Shown here in pieces: positions 1 through 6,913 of a stretch of DNA of 13,430 nt (the first letter of the stretch is position 1; every line of letters starts with the position of its first letter). A model generated the notes under the pieces. It was not told the origin of the DNA. It did not search any database and was given only the letters and a program-made list of their open reading frames with translations. Made by a program: the position numbers and the translations under genes. This DNA is from an uncultured Lachnospiraceae bacterium (GTDB lineage Bacteria > Bacillota > Clostridia > Lachnospirales > Lachnospiraceae): the NCBI GenBank assembly GCA_910579645.1, contig CAJTVK010000116.1, positions 1-13,430 of the forward strand, in the 5' to 3' direction.

Positions 1-282
1 GAAGCGGAGATTGAAAAAATCAAAAATGTGTTCCTGGCTATCCTGCGGGACATTAAGAAAGACATTGACAACGGGGAACAGCCGGGAGAAGCTGTGACCG
101 CCGCTATGTTCCAAGCCATGCGGGACGCACTGGCGGAGCAGAAACAAAACCCGCTTTCCATTGATGATGTAACGGCGATGATTGCCGGACAGATCGGACA
201 GCTTGCGCCGATGGATAGAGAAACTGTTGACCTGTTCCAGCAGTTTGCAAAAAAAATGATTGAGCAGGCAGGAACAAAGTGA
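1..282 (+). CDS. C-terminal end of an unrecognised protein (partial, runs off the left edge)
   Basis: The reading frame is open from base 1 and ends at TGA 280-282, so this is the last 93 codons of a longer gene. An internal GTG at 28 could start a short protein, but no ribosome site precedes it and the frame is open before it, so I read it as a partial gene. The visible part is soluble and mostly helical by composition, rich in Gln, Asp and Met, with no cysteine and no membrane segment. It ends in a helix-like FAKKMIEQAGTK. I do not recognise a family. Base composition matches the GC-rich backbone scraps at 871-933 and 1921-2610 better than the AT-rich cargo that follows, so I infer it belongs to the mobile element. 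The next gene starts 28 bases downstream and is probably co-transcribed. Confidence 0.6.
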   Translation, partial: EAEIEKIKNVFLAILRDIKKDIDNGEQPGEAVTAAMFQAMRDALAEQKQNPLSIDDVTAMIAGQIGQLAPMDRETVDLFQQFAKKMIEQAGTK

Positions 283-310
283 TAAATTCAAATTGTGAGG
301 GAAAATACAG

Positions 311-856
311 ATGAATCAAGGAAGAATTATTGTGATTACAGGCTCACCGGGGACAGGAAAAACAACAACCGCGTCAATTGTCGCAAAGGAATCAGATATG
401 GATAAATCAGTGCATATGCACACCGACGATTTTTTTCATTACTTAAGCAAAGACGCAATACCACCACATTTGCCAGAATCCAACGAGCAAAATCTGGTTG
501 TCATTGAAGCCTTTTTAGAAGCTGCAAAACGATATGCTCGTGGCGGATATGATGTAATTGTAGATGGGATTGTCGGGCCATGGTTTTTGGAGCCATGGAA
601 AGCTCTTGTTCGGGAACATTATGAGGTGCATTATATTATTTTAAGGGCAAGTAAGGAAGAAACCTTAAAGCGGGCTGTTGAACGCTCAAAGTTAGACCGA
701 AAAACAAATATCGAATTGGTAGAAACAATGTGGGAGCAATTTTGCAATCTGGGAATATATGAATCGAATGTTGTAGATACGACCAATTATTCCATTCAAG
801 AAACTGTTTCCGCAGTACAAGAAAAAATCGCAAGTAGGGCAGCGTTGTTGTCTTAG
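311..856 (+). CDS. P-loop AAA-type ATPase / small-molecule kinase-like protein
   Basis: A 181-residue soluble protein with a clear Walker A motif GSPGTGKTT at residues 11-19, directly after a hydrophobic first strand (IIVIT). This is the layout of small P-loop kinases, including chloramphenicol phosphotransferase and zeta-toxin-like enzymes. A second strand, YDVIVDGIVGPW, has the acidic residue expected in such folds. A basic lid-like stretch (ERSKLDRK) lies in the C-terminal third. It should bind ATP and transfer phosphate to an unknown acceptor; the substrate cannot be read from the sequence. The ATG at 311 has GAGGGA at 297-302. The gene is AT-rich compared with its surroundings, suggesting cargo acquired by the mobile element. 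A resistance or toxin-type kinase role is possible but unsupported by any specific motif. Confidence 0.8.
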   Translation: MNQGRIIVITGSPGTGKTTTASIVAKESDMDKSVHMHTDDFFHYLSKDAIPPHLPESNEQNLVVIEAFLEAAKRYARGGYDVIVDGIVGPWFLEPWKALVREHYEVHYIILRASKEETLKRAVERSKLDRKTNIELVETMWEQFCNLGIYESNVVDTTNYSIQETVSAVQEKIASRAALLS

Positions 857-933
857 ATTGTTTTGGTGCAATTCCCATTTATCGAGCAGATGAAGTTGGG
901 GAGCCGCCTGGAGGCGGCGGTGCCGAAGGATAA
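838..933 (+). pseudogene. Possible scrap of mobile-element backbone gene between two cargo genes
   Basis: Frame 1 is open from just after a TAG at 835-837 to TAA 931-933 and would read a tail ending in GEPPGGGGAEG. The stretch 896-930 is strongly GC-rich while both flanking genes are AT-rich. The stop is followed at once by the methyltransferase ribosome site. I infer a remnant of the element's own gene into which cargo was inserted. It has no start of its own and may be chance. Confidence 0.3.
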
Positions 934-952
934 AATAGGAGATGTTAAGGTT

Positions 953-1684
953 ATGAATAATGAATACGATAATGAGAAGTTTTTTGAAGAATATGCAAAG
1001 ATGTCCCGCAGTAAAGAGGGGTTAAAAGCTGCTGGTGAATGGCATCAATTAAAACCTTTGTTTCCTTCGTTAGAAGGAAAATCTGTTCTTGACTTGGGGT
1101 GCGGATATGGCTGGCACTGCAAGTTCGCAGAAGAACAAGGAGCTACAAAAATATTAGGGATCGATTTAAGTAAGAAAATGATTGAGGAAGCCCAAAATCG
1201 CAATTCAGGAAATCAAATTGAATATCGTATTAGCGGATTAGAGGAATACGACTATCCAGAAAATGAATGGGATTGTGTTATATCTAATTTAGCTCTGCAC
1301 TATATAGAGGACATAGTGGAAATATTTCAAAAAGTGTATAGGACATTAAAACCAGGTGGAATTTTTCTTTTTAATATCGAACACCCTGTTTTTACCGCAG
1401 GAGTTGGGCAAGATTGGATTTATACAGATGATGGGAAACCGCAATATTGGGCGATTGATAATTACTTTATAACAGGAGAACGAAATACACATTTTTTAGG
1501 ATGTGATGTAGTAAAACAACATCACACACTTACACAGATTATAATGGGATTGCTGAACAATGGGTTTGAGCTTAAAGTTGTAGAGGAAGCAGAACCGCCT
1601 AAAGAGATGATGGATATTCCGGGTATGGAAGATGAACTTCGCCGCCCGATGATGTTACTTGTAAAGGCGATAGCGAAAAAATAA
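953..1684 (+). CDS. Class I SAM-dependent methyltransferase
   Basis: A 243-residue protein with the Rossmann methyltransferase signature. Motif I is VLDLGCGYGWHC at residues 45-56, followed by an acidic strand end (ILGIDLSKKM) that would hold the ribose of S-adenosylmethionine. The motif IV-like stretch WDCVISNLALHYI and the LKPGG turn with FLFNIEHPVF follow. This matches the small-molecule class I methyltransferases (Methyltransf_11/25 type); the acceptor is unknown. I chose ATG 953, which has AGGAG at 937-941 and TAAGG just before it. A longer frame from TTG 863 adds 30 residues that do not look like family sequence and lacks a ribosome site. The gene is AT-rich like the kinase upstream and was probably carried in as cargo. 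Its stop abuts the racemase remnant. Confidence 0.85.
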   Translation: MNNEYDNEKFFEEYAKMSRSKEGLKAAGEWHQLKPLFPSLEGKSVLDLGCGYGWHCKFAEEQGATKILGIDLSKKMIEEAQNRNSGNQIEYRISGLEEYDYPENEWDCVISNLALHYIEDIVEIFQKVYRTLKPGGIFLFNIEHPVFTAGVGQDWIYTDDGKPQYWAIDNYFITGERNTHFLGCDVVKQHHTLTQIIMGLLNNGFELKVVEEAEPPKEMMDIPGMEDELRRPMMLLVKAIAKK

Positions 1685-1920
1685 TATCTCTATTAGGAAA
1701 ACTGATATACCCCAATTTAGAGAATGGCATAGTAATTCCTAGTGATAAAGAGAAAATGATTGCACTGGCAAATAAATACATTGAAAAAGAAAATGTAGAT
1801 GCACTCATTCTCGCCTGTACGGAGCTGCCACTTGCCATAAAGCCCGAAGATGTTAATGTGCCAATCGTGAATACAACCCAAGTACATATCAATGCAATTT
1901 ACCAATATTCAATTCGATAA
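1681..1920 (+). pseudogene. C-terminal remnant of an aspartate/glutamate racemase-like gene
   Basis: Frame 1 across this stretch reads about 79 residues ending at TAA 1918-1920. It contains DALILACTELPLAI followed by VPIVNTTQVHINAI, the C-terminal catalytic cysteine region of the Asp/Glu/hydantoin racemase superfamily (ACTELP is the second active-site motif). The first half of the enzyme, with its other catalytic cysteine, is missing, and the frame has no start codon or ribosome site. It begins exactly where the methyltransferase ends, so a recombination junction probably lies near 1680. It should not make an active racemase. Confidence 0.75.
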
Positions 1921-1923
1921 AAA

Positions 1924-2008
1924 TAGCAAAGCCAGCCGAGCCAGTCAACGGTCAAGATGAACGGCGCATTTCATGCGCCGCCGTTGACAGCCCCGCCCGT
2001 CTTTGCTA
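1924..2008. repeat. Nested inverted repeat (three-tier hairpin)
   Basis: TAGCAAAG (1924-1931) pairs with CTTTGCTA (2001-2008). Inside it GTCAACGG (1944-1951) pairs with CCGTTGAC (1981-1988), and inside that CGGCGCA (1962-1968) pairs with TGCGCCG (1974-1980) around a 5-base loop. All three stems are perfect. It begins right after the racemase remnant stop; no T-run follows, so a simple terminator is unlikely. Confidence 0.7.
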
Positions 2009-2020
2009 AAGGGTAATCAA

Positions 2021-2050
2021 GGCGGGAAAGCCCTAAAATGGCTTCCCGCC
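2021..2050. repeat. Inverted repeat with one-base bulge
   Basis: GGCGGGAAAGCC (2021-2032) faces GGCTTCCCGCC (2040-2050) across a 7-base loop; the arms match except for one missing base on the right. Confidence 0.6.
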
Positions 2051-2148
2051 CATTTCAAATTTGGGGAAAAGAAACGCTCTAAAATCAGAAAGAGAGCGGC
2101 CAAGCACTTTGAGGGATTGGCCGCCTTGTCCACCCATTCAGCGGGACG

Positions 2149-2207
2149 GCGGGCGGCGGTCAAGGCCGGGTGTAAACCCGTTCATTTCAGCCTTGACGGT
2201 TGCCCGC
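2149..2207. repeat. Imperfect 18-base inverted repeat with inner stem
   Basis: GCGGGC and GTCAAGGC on the left (2149-2166) match GCCTTGAC and GCCCGC on the right (2190-2207), with a four-base mismatched middle. An inner stem CGGG (2167-2170) with CCCG (2177-2180) continues the pairing. Confidence 0.6.
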
Positions 2208-2230
2208 TGTCCTGCTACTTTTCCGGGAGT

Positions 2231-2263
2231 GTGCCCACACTTCGGGACACTTTGTCCACAAGT
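2231..2263. repeat. Paired small inverted repeats, candidate nick-region structure
   Basis: GTGTG-CC-CACAC is a short hairpin at 2229-2240. It overlaps an 11-base arm at 2239-2249 that pairs (9 of 11) with TGTCCACAAGT at 2253-2263 over a 3-base loop. Adjacent hairpins followed by a GC-rich single-copy stretch are seen at many relaxase origins, but no known nick site was recognised. Confidence 0.35.
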
Positions 2264-2500
2264 CGGAGCGTAGGACGAGGGACGGGGGCTTTCATATACC
2301 TGCCGCCGTTCTCTGAAAACAGCCCGATTTTTCGCTCATTCCCATTCACAAAAATTCAGCCTGTTTTCCTGCCGGAGCAAACGGGGCGCATGAAGCACCG
2401 CACCCCGTTTCCCCCGTCAGCCACGCCAGCAGGTATAACACACTACACTTTGCAAGCAAAGTCGTGTGCCAATGGGGGCAAGCCCCCTTTGGAAACCCCC

Positions 2501-2557
2501 ACAAGAAAAGGCGGTATGCTCCCCTCCTCCACGGGGGCGCATACCGCCTTTTCTTGT
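2501..2557. terminator. Perfect 19-bp hairpin, probable bidirectional terminator
   Basis: ACAAGAAAAGGCGGTATGC (2501-2519) is perfectly complementary to 2539-2557, and the loop can form four more C-G pairs (2521-2524 with 2533-2536). Each strand ends with CCGCCTTTTCTTGT, so an A-run precedes and a T-run follows the GC stem in both directions. That is the form of a bidirectional Rho-independent terminator. It could equally be a recombination or transfer structure. Confidence 0.6.
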
Positions 2558-2610
2558 TATCCAGCCCTCCGGCTGTATCGGTTGAGCAAAAGTCAGCGTG
2601 GGATTGGTGT

Positions 2611-2633
2611 GGTATCTTTAACTTTGAGATACC
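2611..2633. repeat. Small inverted repeat at the probable element/host junction
   Basis: GGTATCT (2611-2617) and AGATACC (2627-2633) are perfect inverted copies over a 9-base centre. They straddle the point where the XRE reading frame loses homology and stops, so this may be the element end or its crossover site. A matching sequence at the other end lies outside the window. Confidence 0.35.
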
Positions 2634-2746
2634 CCGTTTTCCCATTTGCTTACAGTTTGCCTTGCTATCCCAATCTTATCTGCCAGTTGTTCTTGGGAAT
2701 AACCATTCTTTTTTCTTAGTATTTGCAATTTTTCTTCTAATTTCAT
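2618..2746 (-). pseudogene. Truncated XRE-family helix-turn-helix regulator
   Basis: The minus strand codes 42 residues from ATG 2744-2746 to TAA 2618-2620. The N-terminus is a typical XRE/Cro repressor DNA-binding domain: LQILRKKNGYSQEQLADKIG, then IARQTVSKWENG, which is the helix-turn-helix through the conserved Trp-Glu-Asn-Gly. Homology stops just after this motif; helices 4-5 and any ligand or dimer domain are missing. A ribosome site AGGTGAT lies at 2750-2756 and a TATAAT -10 box at 2768-2773. The cut is where the GC-rich mobile-element DNA ends, so I infer that element insertion or a flanking deletion broke the gene. The short product keeps most of one DNA-binding domain and could still be made. 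It lies downstream of the hydrolase on the same strand. Confidence 0.75.
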
Positions 2747-2767
2747 ATATATCACCTCATAAATAAC

Positions 2768-2773
2768 ATTATA
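2768..2773 (-). promoter_or_regulatory. -10 box of the truncated XRE gene
   Basis: The minus strand reads TATAAT here, about 22 bases before the XRE start codon. No good -35 box stands 17 bases upstream. AT-rich context supports a promoter, but transcription could also come from the hydrolase gene. Confidence 0.35.
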
Positions 2774-2940
2774 TATGTTTTTTTATGAAAAACCACCACG
2801 GAAAGTAGGCAATTATGCCACTCTTAGTATGCAAGAACAAACTGTCCGCTAAACGTTGTTTTTCATTTAGTCTGCCTGGCATTGTTTTCCTAACATCATC
2901 TTGCTAAGACATTCAACGAATAAAACCTGCCATAAATCAT

Positions 2941-3894
2941 TTATCGTCCCGATAGGAATGCAATGATGCTTTCACTTATTGTTTTGTACTCGTAATCATG
3001 AACATAATGCGGGCAGTCTAATTCTATGTATTCTCCTTCATCAATCTGTGATATATATTCTGTTGGGATTTTCCTCCATGTTTCTTGGTCAAAGCCTGTC
3101 CCGCCGGAACCGTCTGAAATAAATAATAGCATTGGAAGCTGCGGAACCCCCATACTGTTCACTTTTTCGGCGTTTTCTTTCACTTGTCCGATTTCGTTCA
3201 GCATTGTCACGGTTGCTGTCCGACTGTAGAAAATGGCTCTGTAGATATCTTTTTCGGCATCGGATAATGTGCCGTACTTTATAGCGTCACTGTCCGAAAT
3301 GCCCGGTATTAAGCGGGTGATGCCGATATTCGCCGCCCAGCCTGAAATGTGCATGAACGGTATATTTATGTTCATGCTGTCATAATACTCTGGCACTGCC
3401 ATATCAAGTCCGATAATTGCTGTTACCTCATCAGGATATTTCTGCGCCCAATATAGGGCTTCCAATCCTGACATGGAGTGAGGACAAAGGACATAGGGCG
3501 CATTTAATCCTGCGGCGGCAAGGGCAGTTCTTGTGTCTTCGAGTATAGAATCAATGTCTCTTTCCTTATCGACAACATCGCTGAAACCGTATCCGAATTT
3601 TTCCACAACTGCAATCTGATATTTATCGATTAAAAGAGAATAGAGGGATTTGAAATCCAATATGGGAGAGCAAGTACCTCCGCCTGACAGGAAAACAAGC
3701 GTTGTATCGCCGGTTCCTTCAACGTAGATACTCATATTGTGTCCGCCAACTTCAACCATCTGTCCTAACGGCAAACGTAATTCGGCTTCCTTCTTTAAAT
3801 GGATATGATGATTGATGTATATGATAAGCAGCAATAGAAGCACTGCCGCAATCACAATAATAATTATTTTCATAACTCTGTTTCTCTTCCTCAT
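2941..3894 (-). CDS. Membrane-anchored alpha/beta hydrolase
   Basis: A 317-residue protein with a basic start (MRKRNRVMK) and one very hydrophobic segment at about residues 9-27, an uncleaved anchor or signal sequence. The rest is an alpha/beta hydrolase. The LVFLSGGG strand and turn at residues 66-73 would form the oxyanion hole, the nucleophile elbow is CPHSMSG with Ser140, LLFISDGSG holds the likely acid, and the His in DCPHYVHDYE near the end completes a triad. The usual G-x-S-x-G is changed to H-S-M-S-G preceded by Pro, so the first Gly is absent. The catalytic domain should face outside. I chose ATG 3894 because AGGTGAG sits 7 bases upstream; a GTG 12 bases earlier would overlap that site. 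The substrate is unknown. Confidence 0.8.
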   Translation of the reverse strand: MRKRNRVMKIIIIVIAAVLLLLLIIYINHHIHLKKEAELRLPLGQMVEVGGHNMSIYVEGTGDTTLVFLSGGGTCSPILDFKSLYSLLIDKYQIAVVEKFGYGFSDVVDKERDIDSILEDTRTALAAAGLNAPYVLCPHSMSGLEALYWAQKYPDEVTAIIGLDMAVPEYYDSMNINIPFMHISGWAANIGITRLIPGISDSDAIKYGTLSDAEKDIYRAIFYSRTATVTMLNEIGQVKENAEKVNSMGVPQLPMLLFISDGSGGTGFDQETWRKIPTEYISQIDEGEYIELDCPHYVHDYEYKTISESIIAFLSGR

Positions 3895-4090
3895 AGTGTT
3901 TCTCACCTCACATGGAAACTTCGATTTGTTAAAATATTCAACGCCATTATTTTATCATAAGTGCACACACGATTCCATTAAAATTTGGCTAAACATTCCT
4001 TGCCTTATTTTATGCATGCAATCATTATCTGCCTTGACCGTTCCCTCGGGGCTGAACGGTTACAATTTCCGTGCCCTACAGAAATAGAGG

Positions 4091-4119
4091 TTGAGAAAAC
4101 CCGTATATGTGTGTATAAT
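4091..4119 (+). promoter_or_regulatory. Sigma-A type promoter for the DUF5722-like gene
   Basis: TTGAGA (4091-4096) and TATAAT (4114-4119) are separated by exactly 17 bases, close to the vegetative consensus, and lie about 55 bases before the start codon at 4174. Confidence 0.75.
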
Positions 4120-4173
4120 AAGAAAGCAACTGTAAAACAGAAAGGCAATACATAAAGCGGATTAGGAAGGGCA

Positions 4174-5976
4174 ATGGAATTAAAGCAGGAAGAAAACGGT
4201 AAGAAGAGGGTACGGAAGCGGATTGCTGCCGGAGTGTTGGCAGGCATACTGGCCGTTGCCGGCGGCATCGGCATAAAAGCGGCTCTGGATCATAAAAATG
4301 CAGCGTTGGAAACGGCGCGCTTGGAGCGGAACCGGGAAAATCTGGCCAAGGCGGCGGAAGCGGAAAGCGAAAAAATAATGGATTATTCCGTGGAGTCGGG
4401 CATCCGGGTTTTTGAGACTATAAAAAAACGTCCGGCAATGGTGGACCTGCCGGAAGAGCACAGTGAAAATTTCATCACAATAGAATCTTGTCTGGTGGAT
4501 AACCGGACAAGCAATATTTCCTTGGAATTTTCCACGGAAGGAATACCGAAAAGCGACGACGATTATTATTATCTGTTTGCCTTGCGGGCTTATATGGACG
4601 GAGTGAATCAGGACATGACCCCTTCCCATGTGGAATATAAGGCAGAAAATACGAAGATGATGTTTTCCCATCATTTTGGGATGGTAAGCGGGATGCTGTA
4701 CAAATATGTGGTTGCCGTCAAGGAGGACGGACGGTATGTGGTGGTAAGCAATCCCTGTTATGTGACCAACCCGGAAGAGATAGCCGTTTACAAATCCAAT
4801 GGGGAAAGCCCCTCATCCAAGAAAGGGCTGCTGGTGGCGCCGGATAAGATACAGTCTTCCGAACTGGAGGATTTGGGGGTAAAGCATGCGGCGTATAATA
4901 TTCAGATGTCAAGAATCTTGGAACTGTCCGAGGACTCGGAATATCCTCCGGTTTCCTATACATATAATGGGAAGGACTATTTGTTTGACGGACAGGTCAT
5001 GGCGGAGTATGACATGGTTTTCAGCACGCTGACCGAAAAGGGCATTGAGATTACGGCAATATTGCTGAATGATGTTTCGGCCACTTATCCGGAGATGATT
5101 CATCCGCTGGCCCGTTCCGGCATCGGGAATGCACCTTACTATGCGTTCAATGCGGCGGAAGAGGAAGGCATGGATTACTTGGCGGCAATCACTACATTTT
5201 TGTCGGAACGGTATTCCGGGAAAGCCAACGGCAGAGGGGTTATTGCAAACTGGGTAATCGGAAATGAAATCAATGCGCGGAAGCAGTGGAACTATATGCG
5301 GCAGGTGGATCTGGAGACATACGTGCGGGAATATGTAAAAGCTTTCCGGATATGCTATAGTTCCATAAAGAGCGTGAACAGTGCCTGCAGGGTATACATT
5401 CCTTTGGATCAGCAGTGGAATAATAATGCGGGAAGCACGGGAAATTATAATGCAAAGGATATTCTGGATGAGTTCAACAGGCAGATCCGGAAGGAAGGGA
5501 ATATTGACTGGGGGCTGGCCATTCATCCTTATAATGTGCCGCTGGACTCGCCTTATATATGGAAAGATTCCGTCCATGTGCAGGAATCCGAGGAGACGCC
5601 TATGGTGACGATGGCCAATATTGACGTAGTTACGGATTATCTGCAGCAGGAGGAATTCCTGACGGCGGACGGGGAGGTGCGATCCGTCATATTGAGCGAG
5701 TTGGGATATACCTCGCTGCAGGGAGAGGAACTGCAGGCGGCCGCCATTGTCTATGCTTATAAGAAAACGGAAGAAAACCCGCATATTGACTCGGTGCTGT
5801 TTTCACGGCAGACGGATGCGGAGGAAGAGATGGAAGACGGGTTGGCGTTGGGAATCAATCATCTGGACGGCACCCCCAAATATGTATATAAAGTATTTAA
5901 ATATATGGATACGCCGGAAGAAAAGAAGTATACGGATTTTGCAAAAGAAATAATAGGGATATCTGAATGGTTTTAG
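4174..5976 (+). CDS. Membrane-anchored glycoside-hydrolase-like TIM-barrel protein (DUF5722 type)
   Basis: A 600-residue protein. A basic N-terminus (KKRVRKR) and a hydrophobic segment at about 14-32 anchor it; a charged helical linker follows to about 65. Residues about 80-210 look like a beta-sandwich. From about 215 (GLLVAP) a TIM-barrel domain resembles DUF5722 proteins. WVIGNEIN with Glu365 fits the strand-4 acid/base of clan GH-A enzymes and ILSELGYTS with Glu509 fits the strand-7 nucleophile; spacing and context agree. LAIHPYNVPLD and LFSRQTDAEEEMEDGLALG are further barrel-loop motifs. It probably acts on a glycan at the cell surface, but the substrate is unknown. ATG 4174 has AGGAAGG at 4164-4170. 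It stands alone, with its own promoter and no transporter or sugar-enzyme neighbour. Confidence 0.7.
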   Translation: MELKQEENGKKRVRKRIAAGVLAGILAVAGGIGIKAALDHKNAALETARLERNRENLAKAAEAESEKIMDYSVESGIRVFETIKKRPAMVDLPEEHSENFITIESCLVDNRTSNISLEFSTEGIPKSDDDYYYLFALRAYMDGVNQDMTPSHVEYKAENTKMMFSHHFGMVSGMLYKYVVAVKEDGRYVVVSNPCYVTNPEEIAVYKSNGESPSSKKGLLVAPDKIQSSELEDLGVKHAAYNIQMSRILELSEDSEYPPVSYTYNGKDYLFDGQVMAEYDMVFSTLTEKGIEITAILLNDVSATYPEMIHPLARSGIGNAPYYAFNAAEEEGMDYLAAITTFLSERYSGKANGRGVIANWVIGNEINARKQWNYMRQVDLETYVREYVKAFRICYSSIKSVNSACRVYIPLDQQWNNNAGSTGNYNAKDILDEFNRQIRKEGNIDWGLAIHPYNVPLDSPYIWKDSVHVQESEETPMVTMANIDVVTDYLQQEEFLTADGEVRSVILSELGYTSLQGEELQAAAIVYAYKKTEENPHIDSVLFSRQTDAEEEMEDGLALGINHLDGTPKYVYKVFKYMDTPEEKKYTDFAKEIIGISEWF

Positions 5977-6019
5977 CAAAAACTGAAAATTAATTTCCGA
6001 GAAAAAACAGATAAGTATC

Positions 6020-6057
6020 TTGACATAACATAGCCTTATGTATGAAAATAGTATAAA
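6020..6057 (+). promoter_or_regulatory. Possible promoter with overlapping operator-like palindrome
   Basis: A perfect TTGACA at 6020-6025 precedes weaker -10 candidates: TATGAA at 6041-6046 (15-base spacing) or TATAAA at 6052-6057. ACATAA (6023-6028) and TTATGT (6036-6041) form a perfect inverted repeat over a 7-base centre within the spacer, so a repressor could bind there. The start codon it would serve is at 6107. Confidence 0.4.
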
Positions 6058-6106
6058 AGGGTTACTTGTCCCTGTAAGGGATGCGGGAAGGTAATAAGGA
6101 AAGTGG

Positions 6107-6910
6107 ATGGTGTGTGGAATGAAGATGAAAGACTTTGTGGATTTAAAGAAATTGCAGGGGATTCAGGACCGGTTTTCGGATGCTACCGGATTTGCGGTGG
6201 TTATTGTGGATGCAGATGGGGATTATGTGACGAAAGGCAGTAACTTTACGGATTTCTGCATGAAATATACAAGAGGGACCGAAGAGGGGATGAAACGGTG
6301 CAAAAAGTGTGACAATGAAGGCAGCGGTACATATTTCTGCCATGCGGGGCTGGTAGACTTTGCGGCGGATATTATGGTGAACGGAGAAAAGGTGGGAGCC
6401 GTCATCGGAGGCCAGATTCTGACGAAAGAGCCGGACGAAAGCAAGTTCCGGGATATTGCGGCCGAATTGGGCATTGATCCGGAGGATTATGTGAAGGCAC
6501 TGCACAAAGTACCCGTGCGGACGGAAAAAGCCGTAAGGGCGGCAGGGGAATTGCTGGCGGATGTGATAAACCAGACCGTGAATCTGGAATATATGAAAGG
6601 GCGCGGCGGCCGGATGTCTGCTTTTGAAGGGGAACTGGAGAATGCCACCAAGACCGTGGATGTCATATATCAGAAAACAAAGGAACTGGACGGCATTGCC
6701 ACGAAGCAGAATATCCTGTCTCTGAATGCATCCATTGAGTCCGCAAGGGCAGGCGTTGCCGGTGCAGGATTTGCGGTAGTGGCAAAGCAGATGGGGGATC
6801 TGGCTTCCCAGTCTGCGGGGATTTATAAGGAAATCAGTGAGTCTGCCCAGAAAATCAAGCGCTCCGTGGAGATTCTCAACGGAAAATATGAAAATCAGAG
6901 CAGGAAATAA
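6107..6910 (+). CDS. Soluble PocR-domain sensor with methyl-accepting chemotaxis tip
   Basis: A 267-residue protein without membrane segments. Residues about 10-160 match the PocR sensory domain: FCMKYTRG, a cysteine set at 51, 65, 68 and 78 (RCKKCDNE, FCHAGLVDFAAD) and GAVIGGQIL. PocR domains bind small ligands such as diols or hydrocarbons. Residues about 180-255 are the cytoplasmic hairpin tip of a methyl-accepting chemotaxis protein: LNASIESARAG at 206-216 and GFAVVA at 221-226. The usual Glu after ARAG is Val217. The signalling part is only about 85 residues and lacks the long coiled coil, so this may be a mini-receptor, scaffold or degenerate copy. Start 6107 is set by AAGGA at 6096-6100. 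The pyridoxal kinase gene starts 3 bases after its stop, so they form an operon. Confidence 0.8.
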   Translation: MVCGMKMKDFVDLKKLQGIQDRFSDATGFAVVIVDADGDYVTKGSNFTDFCMKYTRGTEEGMKRCKKCDNEGSGTYFCHAGLVDFAADIMVNGEKVGAVIGGQILTKEPDESKFRDIAAELGIDPEDYVKALHKVPVRTEKAVRAAGELLADVINQTVNLEYMKGRGGRMSAFEGELENATKTVDVIYQKTKELDGIATKQNILSLNASIESARAGVAGAGFAVVAKQMGDLASQSAGIYKEISESAQKIKRSVEILNGKYENQSRK

Positions 6911-6913
6911 AGA

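Larger units (their letters stand above)
1921..2610. other. GC-rich, hairpin-dense non-coding region of the mobile element (possible transfer origin)
   Basis: About 690 bases with no convincing gene. Frames of 238, 99 and 100 codons are open here, but they overlap on several frames and both strands, have no ribosome site, run across perfect inverted repeats and have an odd Pro/Ser/Arg-rich composition. The stretch instead holds at least six inverted repeats (1924-2008, 2021-2050, 2149-2207, 2231-2263, 2474-2487, 2501-2557). High GC, many adjacent hairpins and position at the end of a cargo block resemble origin-of-transfer or mobilisation regions of Firmicute elements. No nick-site consensus was identified, so that role is inference. 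Confidence 0.5.

Noticed and set aside
2003..2719. 238-codon plus-strand frame in the hairpin-rich block
   Set aside because: No ribosome site, Pro/Ser-rich random-looking composition, crosses several perfect hairpins and overlaps the XRE remnant on the other strand.
2769..2882. 37-codon minus-strand frame (MPGRLNEKQRLADS...) between hydrolase and XRE
   Set aside because: It has a weak TAGGA site and an odd aromatic tail and matches nothing recognised; it also covers the XRE -10 box. Likely chance.
4909..5784. 291-codon minus-strand frame
   Set aside because: Lies entirely within the TIM-barrel gene on the opposite strand, which has motifs, ribosome site and promoter; it is a shadow.
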